Shown: piece by piece, positions 49,070 to 57,901 of the stretch
Position numbering within the stretch: the stretch's first letter is position 1
How the letters are laid out: the number at the start of each line of letters is the position of its first letter
Made by a program: the position numbers and the translations under genes
The notes under the pieces: model-generated
What the model saw: only the letters and a program-made list of their open reading frames with translations
What the model was told of the DNA's origin: nothing
Databases searched by the model: none
IMG/VR virus record: IMGVR_UViG_3300044846_001771
Coordinates: 1 to 59,129 of that record
Strand: one strand, 5' to 3'
Length of the DNA stretch: 59,129 nt
Origin: a virus

Positions 49070-49077
49070 TATTTATT
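49070..49077 (+). promoter_or_regulatory. Late promoter motif TATTTATT, plus strand
   Basis: It lies 11 bases before the start at 49089 and is partner to the minus-strand copy at 49049. Confidence 0.6.
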
Positions 49078-49088
49078 AAATAAAAAGA

Positions 49089-51944
49089 ATGGCGGGACAA
49101 AATATTAATCAATATGTGTTTCAAAAATATAAAATAAACACCGTTAATGAGTCAATGGATATGTCATTGTCGTCAGATGAAAGAGATTATAACGAGGAAG
49201 TTATTTTTTCTCCATACCTTATTGCGGAAACCTACGGTAATAAATTACCAATTAATATTGATATTAATAATCCATTAACATCTCAAGGATTAACATTAAA
49301 TTATAAAAATTTTAATTCTAATAATGTTTTTGTTTCTCAAAATTACTATAACCCAAACAACGAAGATCTAACTTGTTTTTCATCATCAACATTATGTGAT
49401 GTAGGTCTAACAGGTATAGATAATGGTTTGGTTGATAAAATGACAGGGGAGACCTTAAATTATACAAAAGGATTATATAATGATTTTTTAAAATTTGACA
49501 GATTACATTTTGATAGAAGAATTAAATTATTCCAAGTAACGGGATACACCCAAAGTAATAATAAATTTTCAGGAATTACAAAAGACACTCTTTATGAGGT
49601 TGTAAGTAAAAACGATCCTCAGTTTGGTAAGTACCATGAATTGTACGGTGGTTTCTACCAAGGATTTTACAAACTATTTGGATTTGATTATGAGGTTTTA
49701 CCTGAAAGATCTTCTAAAGGTTGGTCGGTAGAAATGTTATTAAGACCTAGATTTGTTAATGAATACAATCCATTACCTACTGAAACAACTCTTAATGAGA
49801 TGTACCCAAAAAATAAAAATACGTTTTTTTATTTTGGTACAAGAGCCGAAAATAAATTTTACCATCATGCTGATGGACACCCAAATTGTTTAACTGGTTA
49901 TACAAGAGTTACTAATTCATTAAGTGGTTGTCCGTCAACATGTGCTTGTTGTGATAGAACAGTTACGGATAGTAGATGTGTTTATGTTTACCCACCAAGA
50001 TCTTATAATAACCAACATGATCCACATTTAAATTATGGATGTCCACTTTGTGGTGGGGACAAAAAAATCTCACTAACATGTGGTTGTGGTTGTAATGAAA
50101 GTTCATGTGAAACTTGTGGGTGGGAATGTCAAATACATAATTGTGAAACAGTAATTTTACCAACACCTACCCCGTCACCAACACCAACACCTACCCCGTC
50201 ATGTGAAACACAAACACCGGTATGTACACCAACCTGTACTAAATGTGAAACGTGCGATGAGTGTACAACTTGTGGACCAACGGGTTTTACTTCTATTGAG
50301 TACACATGTGAGACTGATCCATTGTTTGATGTTATGTCAAATAATATATCGTTTAAACTTTGTGGTGATGTGAAAAACCCACAGATTGGTGTAAAGGTAT
50401 TAAGGTTTACTGGTGGTTGTGAAACAACGGGAACTTGCGTAACGGGTAAAACATATGTTACAGGATATACTATTGATGAATATTGTTCACCACCAATTTA
50501 TCCTTATTGTGAAATTGTTAACCCTGATTTCTTAAATGAAGAGCATTGGTTTTTAGTTAACGTAACTTGGGAAAGATATTCATGGTTTGATTTCTGCGAT
50601 TTAAAATTTTATGGAGGTTTGTTTGACATTACTAAATTTGAATACTTGGAATCCTTGGCAAACAACAGTGTTGAATTAATAAGACCTCCTTTAACCCATA
50701 ACAATAAAAGCGGAGAATTAATAGAATTAGTTAACTTAAATGAAACTTGGTTAGATGAAAAAAAACATAGATTAGGAAGATTAAAGATTTATGTTAACGG
50801 TAAAAAAATATATACAATAGAGGACTTTGAAGAAGTAATACCAAGAGGTTTGTTTACCGATAAAGAAAAACAAATAGGGGTTCCTTTTAATATCTCTTGG
50901 GGTGGTGGAACACAAGGATTACATGAAAATTTAACTTTTTCATCTTGTTCTGCGTTAACATCAAATTACATACAAGATCCAGAATGTTTACCTAATAATA
51001 TATTAAGTGGTACTACTTTATCAGGGTTAAGTACTAACATACTACTTGAACAAAATTTCGGGGGAACCTTTGATGGGGGGATATCTCAGTTCAGATTTTA
51101 TATTGAACCTTTAGAATCCGACGAGATCAAACATAATTTTAAATTGTTGAAAGATAAATTTATTTTATTTGATCCTGATTGTCCTGATTGTGATACTAAA
51201 TTTTGTAAGACAAATGATTTAACATATCAGATAAATGATGTTGTTACAAGTACAACAACAATAAATTCTTTACCACATAGTTTAGGTAGGGTTTATATTG
51301 AGGACAAAAGAGATTTAAATTATCTTATAAAAAACAACCAACGAACACTCCAACAAATATCAACACCACCAAAAGTTTTAACTCAAAGGTATTGGGACGC
51401 CAATGGATGGTGGGGAGATCAAGGAAACACACCTCAATGTGTTGGGTATTCGTGGTCACATTGGTTAGAAGATGGTCCTGTACAACAATCAGGAATTCCA
51501 CCAATAATTAAACCTTTTGATATTTACAAGAACGCACAAAAATTAGACCAGTGGATTGGCGAAAATTATGAAGGAACATCGGTTCGTGGTGGTGTAAAAT
51601 ATCTTAAAAATATTGGTAAAGTAAAATCATACTATTGGGCTTTTGATGTACAAACATTGTCTGAAACAATTTTAAAATTAGGTCCTGTGGTTGTTGGGAC
51701 TAATTGGTATAATGGAATGTTTTATCCTAATAAAACTGGGTTAATTAAAATTAGTGGACAGATGGTTGGTGGTCATGCCTACTTAATAAATGGTGTTGAC
51801 ACAAAAACAAAACAATTTAGAATAAAGAACAGTTGGAGTAAATCTTGGGGTAATGGTGGACATGCGTTTATTTCGTTTAATGATATGTCAAGGTTAATAA
51901 AAGAAAATGGAGAAATCTGTTTGGCAATTGAATTAGGAAGTTAA
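49089..51944 (+). CDS. Tail-surface protein with LamG-like and papain-like protease domains
   Basis: The 951-aa protein is modular. Residues about 205-250 (SKGWSVEMLLRPRF, FFYFGTRAENKFYH) and about 575-600 (LGRLKIYVNGKKIY) are typical of a LamG/concanavalin-like fold interrupted by a Cys-rich insert (about 281-400) and a Pro-Thr linker. The C-terminal 170 residues are a C1A papain-like protease: QCVGYSW (Cys 784), GGHAYLINGVD (His 896) and KNSWSKSWGNGG (Asn 914). The catalytic triad is complete. It may cut host surface proteins during adsorption or process tail parts. It starts a late plus-strand unit. Confidence 0.87.
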   Translation: MAGQNINQYVFQKYKINTVNESMDMSLSSDERDYNEEVIFSPYLIAETYGNKLPINIDINNPLTSQGLTLNYKNFNSNNVFVSQNYYNPNNEDLTCFSSSTLCDVGLTGIDNGLVDKMTGETLNYTKGLYNDFLKFDRLHFDRRIKLFQVTGYTQSNNKFSGITKDTLYEVVSKNDPQFGKYHELYGGFYQGFYKLFGFDYEVLPERSSKGWSVEMLLRPRFVNEYNPLPTETTLNEMYPKNKNTFFYFGTRAENKFYHHADGHPNCLTGYTRVTNSLSGCPSTCACCDRTVTDSRCVYVYPPRSYNNQHDPHLNYGCPLCGGDKKISLTCGCGCNESSCETCGWECQIHNCETVILPTPTPSPTPTPTPSCETQTPVCTPTCTKCETCDECTTCGPTGFTSIEYTCETDPLFDVMSNNISFKLCGDVKNPQIGVKVLRFTGGCETTGTCVTGKTYVTGYTIDEYCSPPIYPYCEIVNPDFLNEEHWFLVNVTWERYSWFDFCDLKFYGGLFDITKFEYLESLANNSVELIRPPLTHNNKSGELIELVNLNETWLDEKKHRLGRLKIYVNGKKIYTIEDFEEVIPRGLFTDKEKQIGVPFNISWGGGTQGLHENLTFSSCSALTSNYIQDPECLPNNILSGTTLSGLSTNILLEQNFGGTFDGGISQFRFYIEPLESDEIKHNFKLLKDKFILFDPDCPDCDTKFCKTNDLTYQINDVVTSTTTINSLPHSLGRVYIEDKRDLNYLIKNNQRTLQQISTPPKVLTQRYWDANGWWGDQGNTPQCVGYSWSHWLEDGPVQQSGIPPIIKPFDIYKNAQKLDQWIGENYEGTSVRGGVKYLKNIGKVKSYYWAFDVQTLSETILKLGPVVVGTNWYNGMFYPNKTGLIKISGQMVGGHAYLINGVDTKTKQFRIKNSWSKSWGNGGHAFISFNDMSRLIKENGEICLAIELGS

Positions 51945-52459
51945 TGAGTACAAGTATTACAATAGAAAGTATTAATTTTATTGGGGAAAGTGTTACAGTA
52001 CTTTTCAAACCCGATAACGATTTGGTTACAATTAATTTGGGTCCAATAACTCTACCGTTTATATTTTTTCCGGCTTCTTTAAACCCACCAAGAGAAGTAT
52101 ATGGAACATACACAATATTAGTGGATGAAAATAAATGTGTTAACATACTTAATGTTCCTAGAGTTACACCAACACCAACACCGACGATTACCCCAACAAG
52201 AACTCAAACACCAACACCAACACCTACTAACACTCCAACAACGACTTTGGATCCTTGTAAAGTACCAACCCAAACACCTACGGTAACAACAACACCTACA
52301 GTTACACCAACAGTTACGCCAACACCAAGTACAACTTGTACTAACCCTTGTGGATGTGTTAACCCAACACCAACACCAACAGTTAAACCACCTAAACCAA
52401 CACAAACTTGTACAAACCCTTGTGGTTGTAATAATTCAACACCAATTAATGTAATATAA
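51944..52459 (+). CDS. Tail protein with Pro-Thr-rich stalk
   Basis: The 171-aa protein has a beta-rich N-terminal domain of about 70 residues, then a long linker of Thr-Pro repeats (TPTPTPTITPT and similar), broken by two CTNPCGC Cys clusters near the end. The stalk resembles mucin-like segments and could carry O-linked sugars, given the neighbouring glycosyltransferases. Its ATG overlaps the previous stop by one base. Tail-surface location is inferred from its neighbours. Confidence 0.75.
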   Translation: MSTSITIESINFIGESVTVLFKPDNDLVTINLGPITLPFIFFPASLNPPREVYGTYTILVDENKCVNILNVPRVTPTPTPTITPTRTQTPTPTPTNTPTTTLDPCKVPTQTPTVTTTPTVTPTVTPTPSTTCTNPCGCVNPTPTPTVKPPKPTQTCTNPCGCNNSTPINVI

Positions 52460-52923
52460 TGAATGAGATTACGATAACAAATATAACAGGTACATCACCA
52501 TATGATTTATATGTTTGTGATGTTACAAATACTTTGTGTATTTTTATATCAGGGTTAACTTCTGTTCCACCAAGTTACACATTTATTGTTCCTCCACCAT
52601 TAAACACTTCAGGTTCTTTATTAATTAAAATTATAGACGGAGATGGTTGTGAGAGATTTGAGTATTACTCATGTGTAAGTCCCACACCAACACCAACCCC
52701 CACACCAACACCAAGTCCTTTACCAATATGTTATTGTACTGAGGCCATTGCATTAACCGATTCGGATGGTACTTTAGATTTTGTGGATTGTCTTGGCGTT
52801 ACAAATACATCAGTCCCAATAAGCCACACATCACCAACGTATTTTTGTGCGTCTGTTGTAACAAATTTGTCTAATGTTAATATTGTTACCGGACCACCTT
52901 GTGTTTCTAATCTTTGTGTTTAA
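52459..52923 (+). CDS. Small tail protein with Pro-Thr linker
   Basis: The 154-aa protein consists of two short Cys-containing beta domains joined by a linker (SPTPTPTPTPTPSP near residues 74-88). The first domain begins MNEITITNIT and contains YDLYVCDVTNTLCIF. The second has CYCTEAIALTDSDG and ends CVSNLCV. The start overlaps the previous stop by one base, so it is coupled to the stalk protein. It probably sits on the tail exterior. Confidence 0.72.
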   Translation: MNEITITNITGTSPYDLYVCDVTNTLCIFISGLTSVPPSYTFIVPPPLNTSGSLLIKIIDGDGCERFEYYSCVSPTPTPTPTPTPSPLPICYCTEAIALTDSDGTLDFVDCLGVTNTSVPISHTSPTYFCASVVTNLSNVNIVTGPPCVSNLCV

Positions 52924-52925
52924 AT

Positions 52926-52933
52926 TATTTATT
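52926..52933 (+). promoter_or_regulatory. Late promoter motif TATTTATT
   Basis: The motif directly follows the stop at 52923 and lies 37 bases before the start at 52971. Confidence 0.4.
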
Positions 52934-52970
52934 TTAGTTCATTTGTTTATTATTTTTTAAAAAAAAAGTA

Positions 52971-54218
52971 ATGAAAATTTTTATACAAATTGCGTCTTAT
53001 AGGGACCCACAATTAATACCAACAATCAAAAATTGTGTAGACAACTCAAAAAATCCACAGAATTTAGTTTTTTCAATTGCAAGACAATTTAATCCTGAGG
53101 ATAAGTTTGATGATCTCTCAGAATTTGAGTCTGATAAAAGATTTAAAATTTTAAACATTCCTTATCAAGAATCAAAAGGAGTTTGTTGGGCAAGAAATTT
53201 AACTCAACAACAATATGATGGTGAAGAATATACTTTACAGATAGATTCCCATATGCGTTTTGAAAAGGATTGGGATCAAACTTTGATTGATATGGTTAAA
53301 GATTTACAAACCAAAGGTCATAAAAAACCATTATTAACTGGTTATGTGTCGTCTTTTGATCCTGACAATGATCCCCAAGGTAGAGTTTTAGAACCGTGGA
53401 GAATGACGTTTGACAGATTTACACCTGAAGGTTGTGTCTTCTTTCTTCCTGAAGTTATACCTAATTGGAAAAACCTAACGGAACCAATACCATCAAGATT
53501 TTACTCGGCTCACTTTTGTTTCACATTAGGAGAATTTTCAAAAGAAGTTCAACACGATCCCGAATATTATTTTCACGGAGAAGAAATCTCAATTGCCGTG
53601 AGGGCCTATACTCATGGATATGATTTATTTCATCCACATAAAATTGTTATTTGGCATGAGTACACAAGAAAAGGTAGAACAAAACAATGGGACGACGATA
53701 AAGAATGGTATAAGAAAAATGAATCATCACATTCTAAAAATAGAAAACTTTTAGGTGTTGATGGGGAAATATTAAACGAGGAGATTGGAATCTATGGGAT
53801 GGGAACAGAACGTACCGTTACAGAGTACGAAAAATACTCAGGCATACTATTTTCAAAAAGAGCGGTACAACAATATACAATAGATAAGAAATATCCACCA
53901 AACCCATACGATTATAAGAACGAGGAAGAATGGATTAATAGTTTCTCAATGATCTTTAAACATTGTATTGATGTTTCATTTAACGATGTTCCAGAAAATG
54001 ATTATGAGTTTTGGGTTGTTGCATTTCACAATGAAAAAGATGAAACGCTCTTTAGAAAAGATGCGGACACAGGAGAAATTCTTAGGATGAAACAAGATCC
54101 TGACGGATATTGTAAAGTATGGAGAGAGTTTAACACAACAGAGAAACCAAAGTACTGGGTTGTTTGGCCGTACTCAAAATCAAAAGGATGGTGTAATAGA
54201 TTAACGGGAAATTTATAA
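52971..54218 (+). CDS. GlcNAc-transferase-family glycosyltransferase (GT60-like)
   Basis: The 415-aa protein has the opening IFIQIASYRDPQLIPTIKNC and the diagnostic CWARNLTQQQYDGEEYTLQI followed by DSHMRF (about 64-89). This is the pattern of the family named after the Skp1 GlcNAc-transferase, which adds GlcNAc to hydroxylated proline or Thr in eukaryotes. The DSH motif provides the metal site. It lies directly behind Pro-Thr-rich tail proteins, so these are attractive substrates; this is untested. The C-terminus (from about 300) is an extra domain of unknown type. Confidence 0.85.
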   Translation: MKIFIQIASYRDPQLIPTIKNCVDNSKNPQNLVFSIARQFNPEDKFDDLSEFESDKRFKILNIPYQESKGVCWARNLTQQQYDGEEYTLQIDSHMRFEKDWDQTLIDMVKDLQTKGHKKPLLTGYVSSFDPDNDPQGRVLEPWRMTFDRFTPEGCVFFLPEVIPNWKNLTEPIPSRFYSAHFCFTLGEFSKEVQHDPEYYFHGEEISIAVRAYTHGYDLFHPHKIVIWHEYTRKGRTKQWDDDKEWYKKNESSHSKNRKLLGVDGEILNEEIGIYGMGTERTVTEYEKYSGILFSKRAVQQYTIDKKYPPNPYDYKNEEEWINSFSMIFKHCIDVSFNDVPENDYEFWVVAFHNEKDETLFRKDADTGEILRMKQDPDGYCKVWREFNTTEKPKYWVVWPYSKSKGWCNRLTGNL

Positions 54219-54221
54219 ATT

Positions 54222-55226
54222 GTGAATTTAGAAATTAGACACGAATTTAGGGACATTAGATTTGGTAATGATGAATTTTATGTGACAAGTTTTTTTAAAA
54301 AATTTTACGAAAAACTTAAAACAAAATATCCTAATCACAATTTTACGGTTAACAATAAAAAAGAATACGAAAAATATGGTCAAGGAGGAATTCATAGTTG
54401 TATGAATTTTTCAATTATAAATCCGTTAAACAAAAATTATATACTAATTTCTTTTTTTGATAATTGGAAATATCATTTCATGTCTCACTTAGGGTGGGAG
54501 GCGAACAAAATGAAACAATTTTTTTACCCTGGAGGGTTTAATTTTTTAGACTATTTTAATTTTAAAGAAATCTCTAAAACTAACAGAGATTTAATATTCC
54601 CAAAAAACATAGATTCAATTTATAATTCATTTTATTACGGACCTTATTTTGATTCTTGTTATGATGAAATGAAAGTTTTATATAATAACAAATCAAATAT
54701 AGAAAAAAGTGATAAATTATATTTTAGAGGATGGTTATGGGATTTTAGAAAAGAAATGGTTAAAAACATTAATAGAGAAGATGTTTTAATAATTGATAAA
54801 AATGAGAACAATCAAAATTTAAATTATAATACTTATTTAAACGAAACTTCACAATACGCCGCAGCACTAAGTTTACCTGGTGGTAATGAAATGTGTAATA
54901 GGGATATTGAATGTTTTGGTATTGGTGTTCCTGTTATAAGACCTACATTGAATATTGAATATAATGATCCATTGATACCTAACTATCATTACATTAGTTG
55001 TTATCATTTTTGTGACTATAGTGATGGGGGGCACCCAAAATACTTATCTTATGAAGATTTTAAAAAAAATTTATTAATAACATGGGATAAAGTAAAAAAT
55101 AATAAAGAATATTTAAATTTTGTTTCTACTAATGCAAGGTCTTGGTTTGAAAGAAATTGTACTGTGGAAAACAACATTAATCATATTTTAGATAAACTTA
55201 ATTTAGAAAAATTATTAGAGGAATGA
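54222..55226 (+). CDS. Probable glycosyltransferase (CAP10/exostosin-like)
   Basis: The 334-aa protein starts with GTG, 3 bases after the previous stop; no ATG is suitably placed. The C-terminal half has DKLYFRGWLWDFRKEM, a basic-aromatic sugar-phosphate pattern, and LSLPGGNEMCNRDIECFGIG followed by VPVIRP (about 222-247), similar to the donor site of GT90/exostosin-type enzymes. The N-terminal half is unclassified. The start overlaps nothing and its end overlaps the next gene by ATGA, so the three enzymes from 52971 are one unit. Confidence 0.6.
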   Translation: MNLEIRHEFRDIRFGNDEFYVTSFFKKFYEKLKTKYPNHNFTVNNKKEYEKYGQGGIHSCMNFSIINPLNKNYILISFFDNWKYHFMSHLGWEANKMKQFFYPGGFNFLDYFNFKEISKTNRDLIFPKNIDSIYNSFYYGPYFDSCYDEMKVLYNNKSNIEKSDKLYFRGWLWDFRKEMVKNINREDVLIIDKNENNQNLNYNTYLNETSQYAAALSLPGGNEMCNRDIECFGIGVPVIRPTLNIEYNDPLIPNYHYISCYHFCDYSDGGHPKYLSYEDFKKNLLITWDKVKNNKEYLNFVSTNARSWFERNCTVENNINHILDKLNLEKLLEE

Positions 55227-56896
55227 TAACATTAGTAACAGGTTTATGGGATATCGGTAGAGGTAATATGGCAGAGGGTTGGTCAAGAAACTTTGATTTT
55301 TATTTAGAAAAATTTAAAGAACTGTTAAAGATTGATTGTAACATGATAATTTTTGGTGATATAGAATTACAAAAATTTGTTACTGATCAAAACAGAGACT
55401 TAAATAAAACTAGGTTTATATTAAGAGATTTAAGTTGGTTTAGAAATAACGATTACTATGAAAAAATACAAACCATAAGAACAAATCCTAATTGGTATAA
55501 CCAAGTTGGTTGGTTAAAAGACTCGACACAAGGTAAGTTAGAAATGTATAACCCATTAGTTATGTCTAAAATGTTTTTATTACATGACGCAATGTTACTT
55601 GATCCTTTTAATTCTGAAAAACTTTATTGGATAGATGCCGGATTAACAAACACAGTTAGTGTTGGTTATTTTACTAATGATAATGTTTTAGAAAAAATAA
55701 ATAAAACATTTAATAACTTTACGTTTATATGTTTTCCGTATGAAACAAATACTGAAGTACACGGATTTGAGATAAATAAAATGACAGATCATATTGGTAA
55801 AAAACCAAATATGGTATCAAGAGGGGGATTTTTTGGGGGGACCAAAGAAACAATTTCCCAAATGAATTCATTATATTATCAATTATTGTTCCAAACCTTG
55901 AACTACGGTTTAATGGGCACAGAAGAAAGTTTATTCACAATTTTAACCTACACTCAACCTAATATAATTGATTACGTAAAAATAGAATCAAATGGGTTAT
56001 TATATAAATTTTTTGAGGATGTTAAAACCAACAATGTGGTCATAGAAAATAAAAAACCAAAAATAATAACTAACAATGAAAATAATGGGGGGGTTGGTTT
56101 ATACGTGATAACATTTAATTCTCCTAAACAGTTTGAAGTTTTGGTTGAGTCTATGATGGAATATGATCCTTCATTTATATCCAAAACCAAAAAATTTTTA
56201 TTAGATAATTCAACTGATTTAACAACAACAAATGAATACTTGAGAATTTGTGAGATGTATGGTTTTGTTCACATAAAAAAGGATAATATTGGGATAACGG
56301 GTGGTAGGCAGTTTATTGCTGAGCACTTTAACGAACAAAATGATCTATCAACATATTATTTTTTTGAGGACGATATGGCTTTCTACCCAAAGGAAAGTGA
56401 TACATGTAAAAATGGTTTTAATCGATTTGTTAAAAATTTATTTAACATAACTCAAGAAATAATAAAAAAAGAAAATTTTGATTTTTTAAAATTAAATTTT
56501 ACTGAATTTTTTGGTAGTCACGATAAACAATGGTCTTGGTATAATGTTCCCCAAAGTTTTAGGGAATCTCATTGGGGAAATAATAAATTATTGCCAAAAC
56601 AAGGTCTTGACCCTAATTCACCAAACTTAGAATATAAACATATAAAATCACATAAAGGGGTTCCATATGCTAGCGGTGAAGTTTATTTATCTAATTGGCC
56701 GATATTAATGACAAAGGAAGGAAATTATAAATGTTATATTAAAACGAAATTTCAAAACCCATACGAACAAACATTAATGAGTCATTGTTATCAAGAAACA
56801 ATTAAAGGAAACATTAATCCATCTGTTTTATTACTTACACCAACGGAACATAATAGATTTGATTTTTATAGTTCCGATTTAAGAAAAGAATGTTAG
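55223..56896 (+). CDS. HtrL/YibB-like protein fused to a glycosyltransferase domain
   Basis: The 557-aa protein has an N-terminal half like HtrL/YibB proteins: ITLVTGLWDIGRGNMAEGWS, IIFGDIELQKFV, NPLVMSKMFLL and KLYWIDAGLTN (about 134-144). The C-terminal half (from about 292, VGLYVITFNSPKQFEVLVES) is a GT2-like domain with FFEDDMAFYP (about 378-387) as the metal site. The HtrL family is often encoded with surface-glycan genes. A fusion of the two suggests a bifunctional glycan enzyme. It is the last gene of the 52971 unit. Confidence 0.78.
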   Translation: MITLVTGLWDIGRGNMAEGWSRNFDFYLEKFKELLKIDCNMIIFGDIELQKFVTDQNRDLNKTRFILRDLSWFRNNDYYEKIQTIRTNPNWYNQVGWLKDSTQGKLEMYNPLVMSKMFLLHDAMLLDPFNSEKLYWIDAGLTNTVSVGYFTNDNVLEKINKTFNNFTFICFPYETNTEVHGFEINKMTDHIGKKPNMVSRGGFFGGTKETISQMNSLYYQLLFQTLNYGLMGTEESLFTILTYTQPNIIDYVKIESNGLLYKFFEDVKTNNVVIENKKPKIITNNENNGGVGLYVITFNSPKQFEVLVESMMEYDPSFISKTKKFLLDNSTDLTTTNEYLRICEMYGFVHIKKDNIGITGGRQFIAEHFNEQNDLSTYYFFEDDMAFYPKESDTCKNGFNRFVKNLFNITQEIIKKENFDFLKLNFTEFFGSHDKQWSWYNVPQSFRESHWGNNKLLPKQGLDPNSPNLEYKHIKSHKGVPYASGEVYLSNWPILMTKEGNYKCYIKTKFQNPYEQTLMSHCYQETIKGNINPSVLLLTPTEHNRFDFYSSDLRKEC

Positions 56897-56902
56897 TTGT
56901 TA

Positions 56903-56910
56903 TATTTATA
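56903..56910 (+). promoter_or_regulatory. Late promoter motif TATTTATA
   Basis: An exact copy lies 14 bases before the start at 56925. Confidence 0.55.
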
Positions 56911-56924
56911 ATTAAAAACAATTA

Positions 56925-57869
56925 ATGGAATTCTTTATTAAGAAAAACGCTACATTACCAATTTTAAAAATGCAAGTTGTTAAAGATGGTCGTAGTGATT
57001 TCAATAAAATGATGGGACTAATCGAAAATTCCGCCATATTCTTTTCTATGGTGGATATAGAAACAGGTATTCCTAAAATTACAACTAGACCTGCGGGGTT
57101 TGTATCTAAAAAAATGTTAGACCCAAATGCCGATCCTGAATATTATGTTTACTATCAATTTACAAATAAAGACACAAGAAAAGTTGGTAGGTATGAAGGC
57201 CAATTTCTATTAAGAAATGAAGATGGTGTTTTAATATTACCAATAAGGGATAAGTTATTTATTAACATACAAGAAAGTTTTATTGCGGAAGACCTTCCAT
57301 ATGACAGTTGTTATGTTAGTGAATTTCCTTGTTGTATTTTACCAACCCCCACACCATCACCAAACCCCACACCAATAGTAACAACTACAACAACATTTCA
57401 ACCAACACCAACACCTTCACCATTACCTTTAGAGGTTGTTTTGGAAGCAATAATCACATCAGGATCAACAATAATAGATTATAATCTTACGTCAAATATT
57501 CAATTTGATGAACCAATATTAATTTATTTTAATCATACTCTTAATGTTTACACGGGTTCTCCAATAAATATTACAACAGGAGTTACAATATCTGTTGGGG
57601 AAATTTCTGGAAATACACGAGTTATTTTAGATGAAAATTTTAATAATTTAACAAGAATAGATAGTTTTGGTAATATAATTACCTACCCAAACCCTCTTAA
57701 TTTTACGATAACAGAAAATTATCCAATTACACCAACTCCAACACCTACTATAACGCCAACACCAACTCCAACACCAGTTGACGTATTAATTAATCCTATA
57801 ATAACTGAGAACGATTATTATATAATAATTGGGGATAACGAATATTTTAAATTCGTAGATCCAATATAA
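56925..57869 (+). CDS. Baseplate or fibre-attachment protein with Pro-Thr linkers
   Basis: The 314-aa protein has an N-terminal domain (MEFFIKKNATLPILKMQVVK, then IENSAIFFSMVDIETGIPKI) that resembles the BppU-type N-terminal domain of siphophage baseplate proteins and related T4-like appendage proteins. Two Pro-Thr linkers (about 141-166 and 274-290) flank a beta domain. It sits next to the fibre gene and probably anchors it. The linkers are possible glycosylation sites. Confidence 0.75.
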   Translation: MEFFIKKNATLPILKMQVVKDGRSDFNKMMGLIENSAIFFSMVDIETGIPKITTRPAGFVSKKMLDPNADPEYYVYYQFTNKDTRKVGRYEGQFLLRNEDGVLILPIRDKLFINIQESFIAEDLPYDSCYVSEFPCCILPTPTPSPNPTPIVTTTTTFQPTPTPSPLPLEVVLEAIITSGSTIIDYNLTSNIQFDEPILIYFNHTLNVYTGSPINITTGVTISVGEISGNTRVILDENFNNLTRIDSFGNIITYPNPLNFTITENYPITPTPTPTITPTPTPTPVDVLINPIITENDYYIIIGDNEYFKFVDPI

Positions 57870-57880
57870 AATTTAAAAGA

Positions 57881-57888
57881 TATTTATA
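57881..57888 (+). promoter_or_regulatory. Late promoter motif TATTTATA
   Basis: An exact copy lies 13 bases before the fibre start at 57902. Confidence 0.55.
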
Positions 57889-57901
57889 AAATAAAAAGAT
57901 T

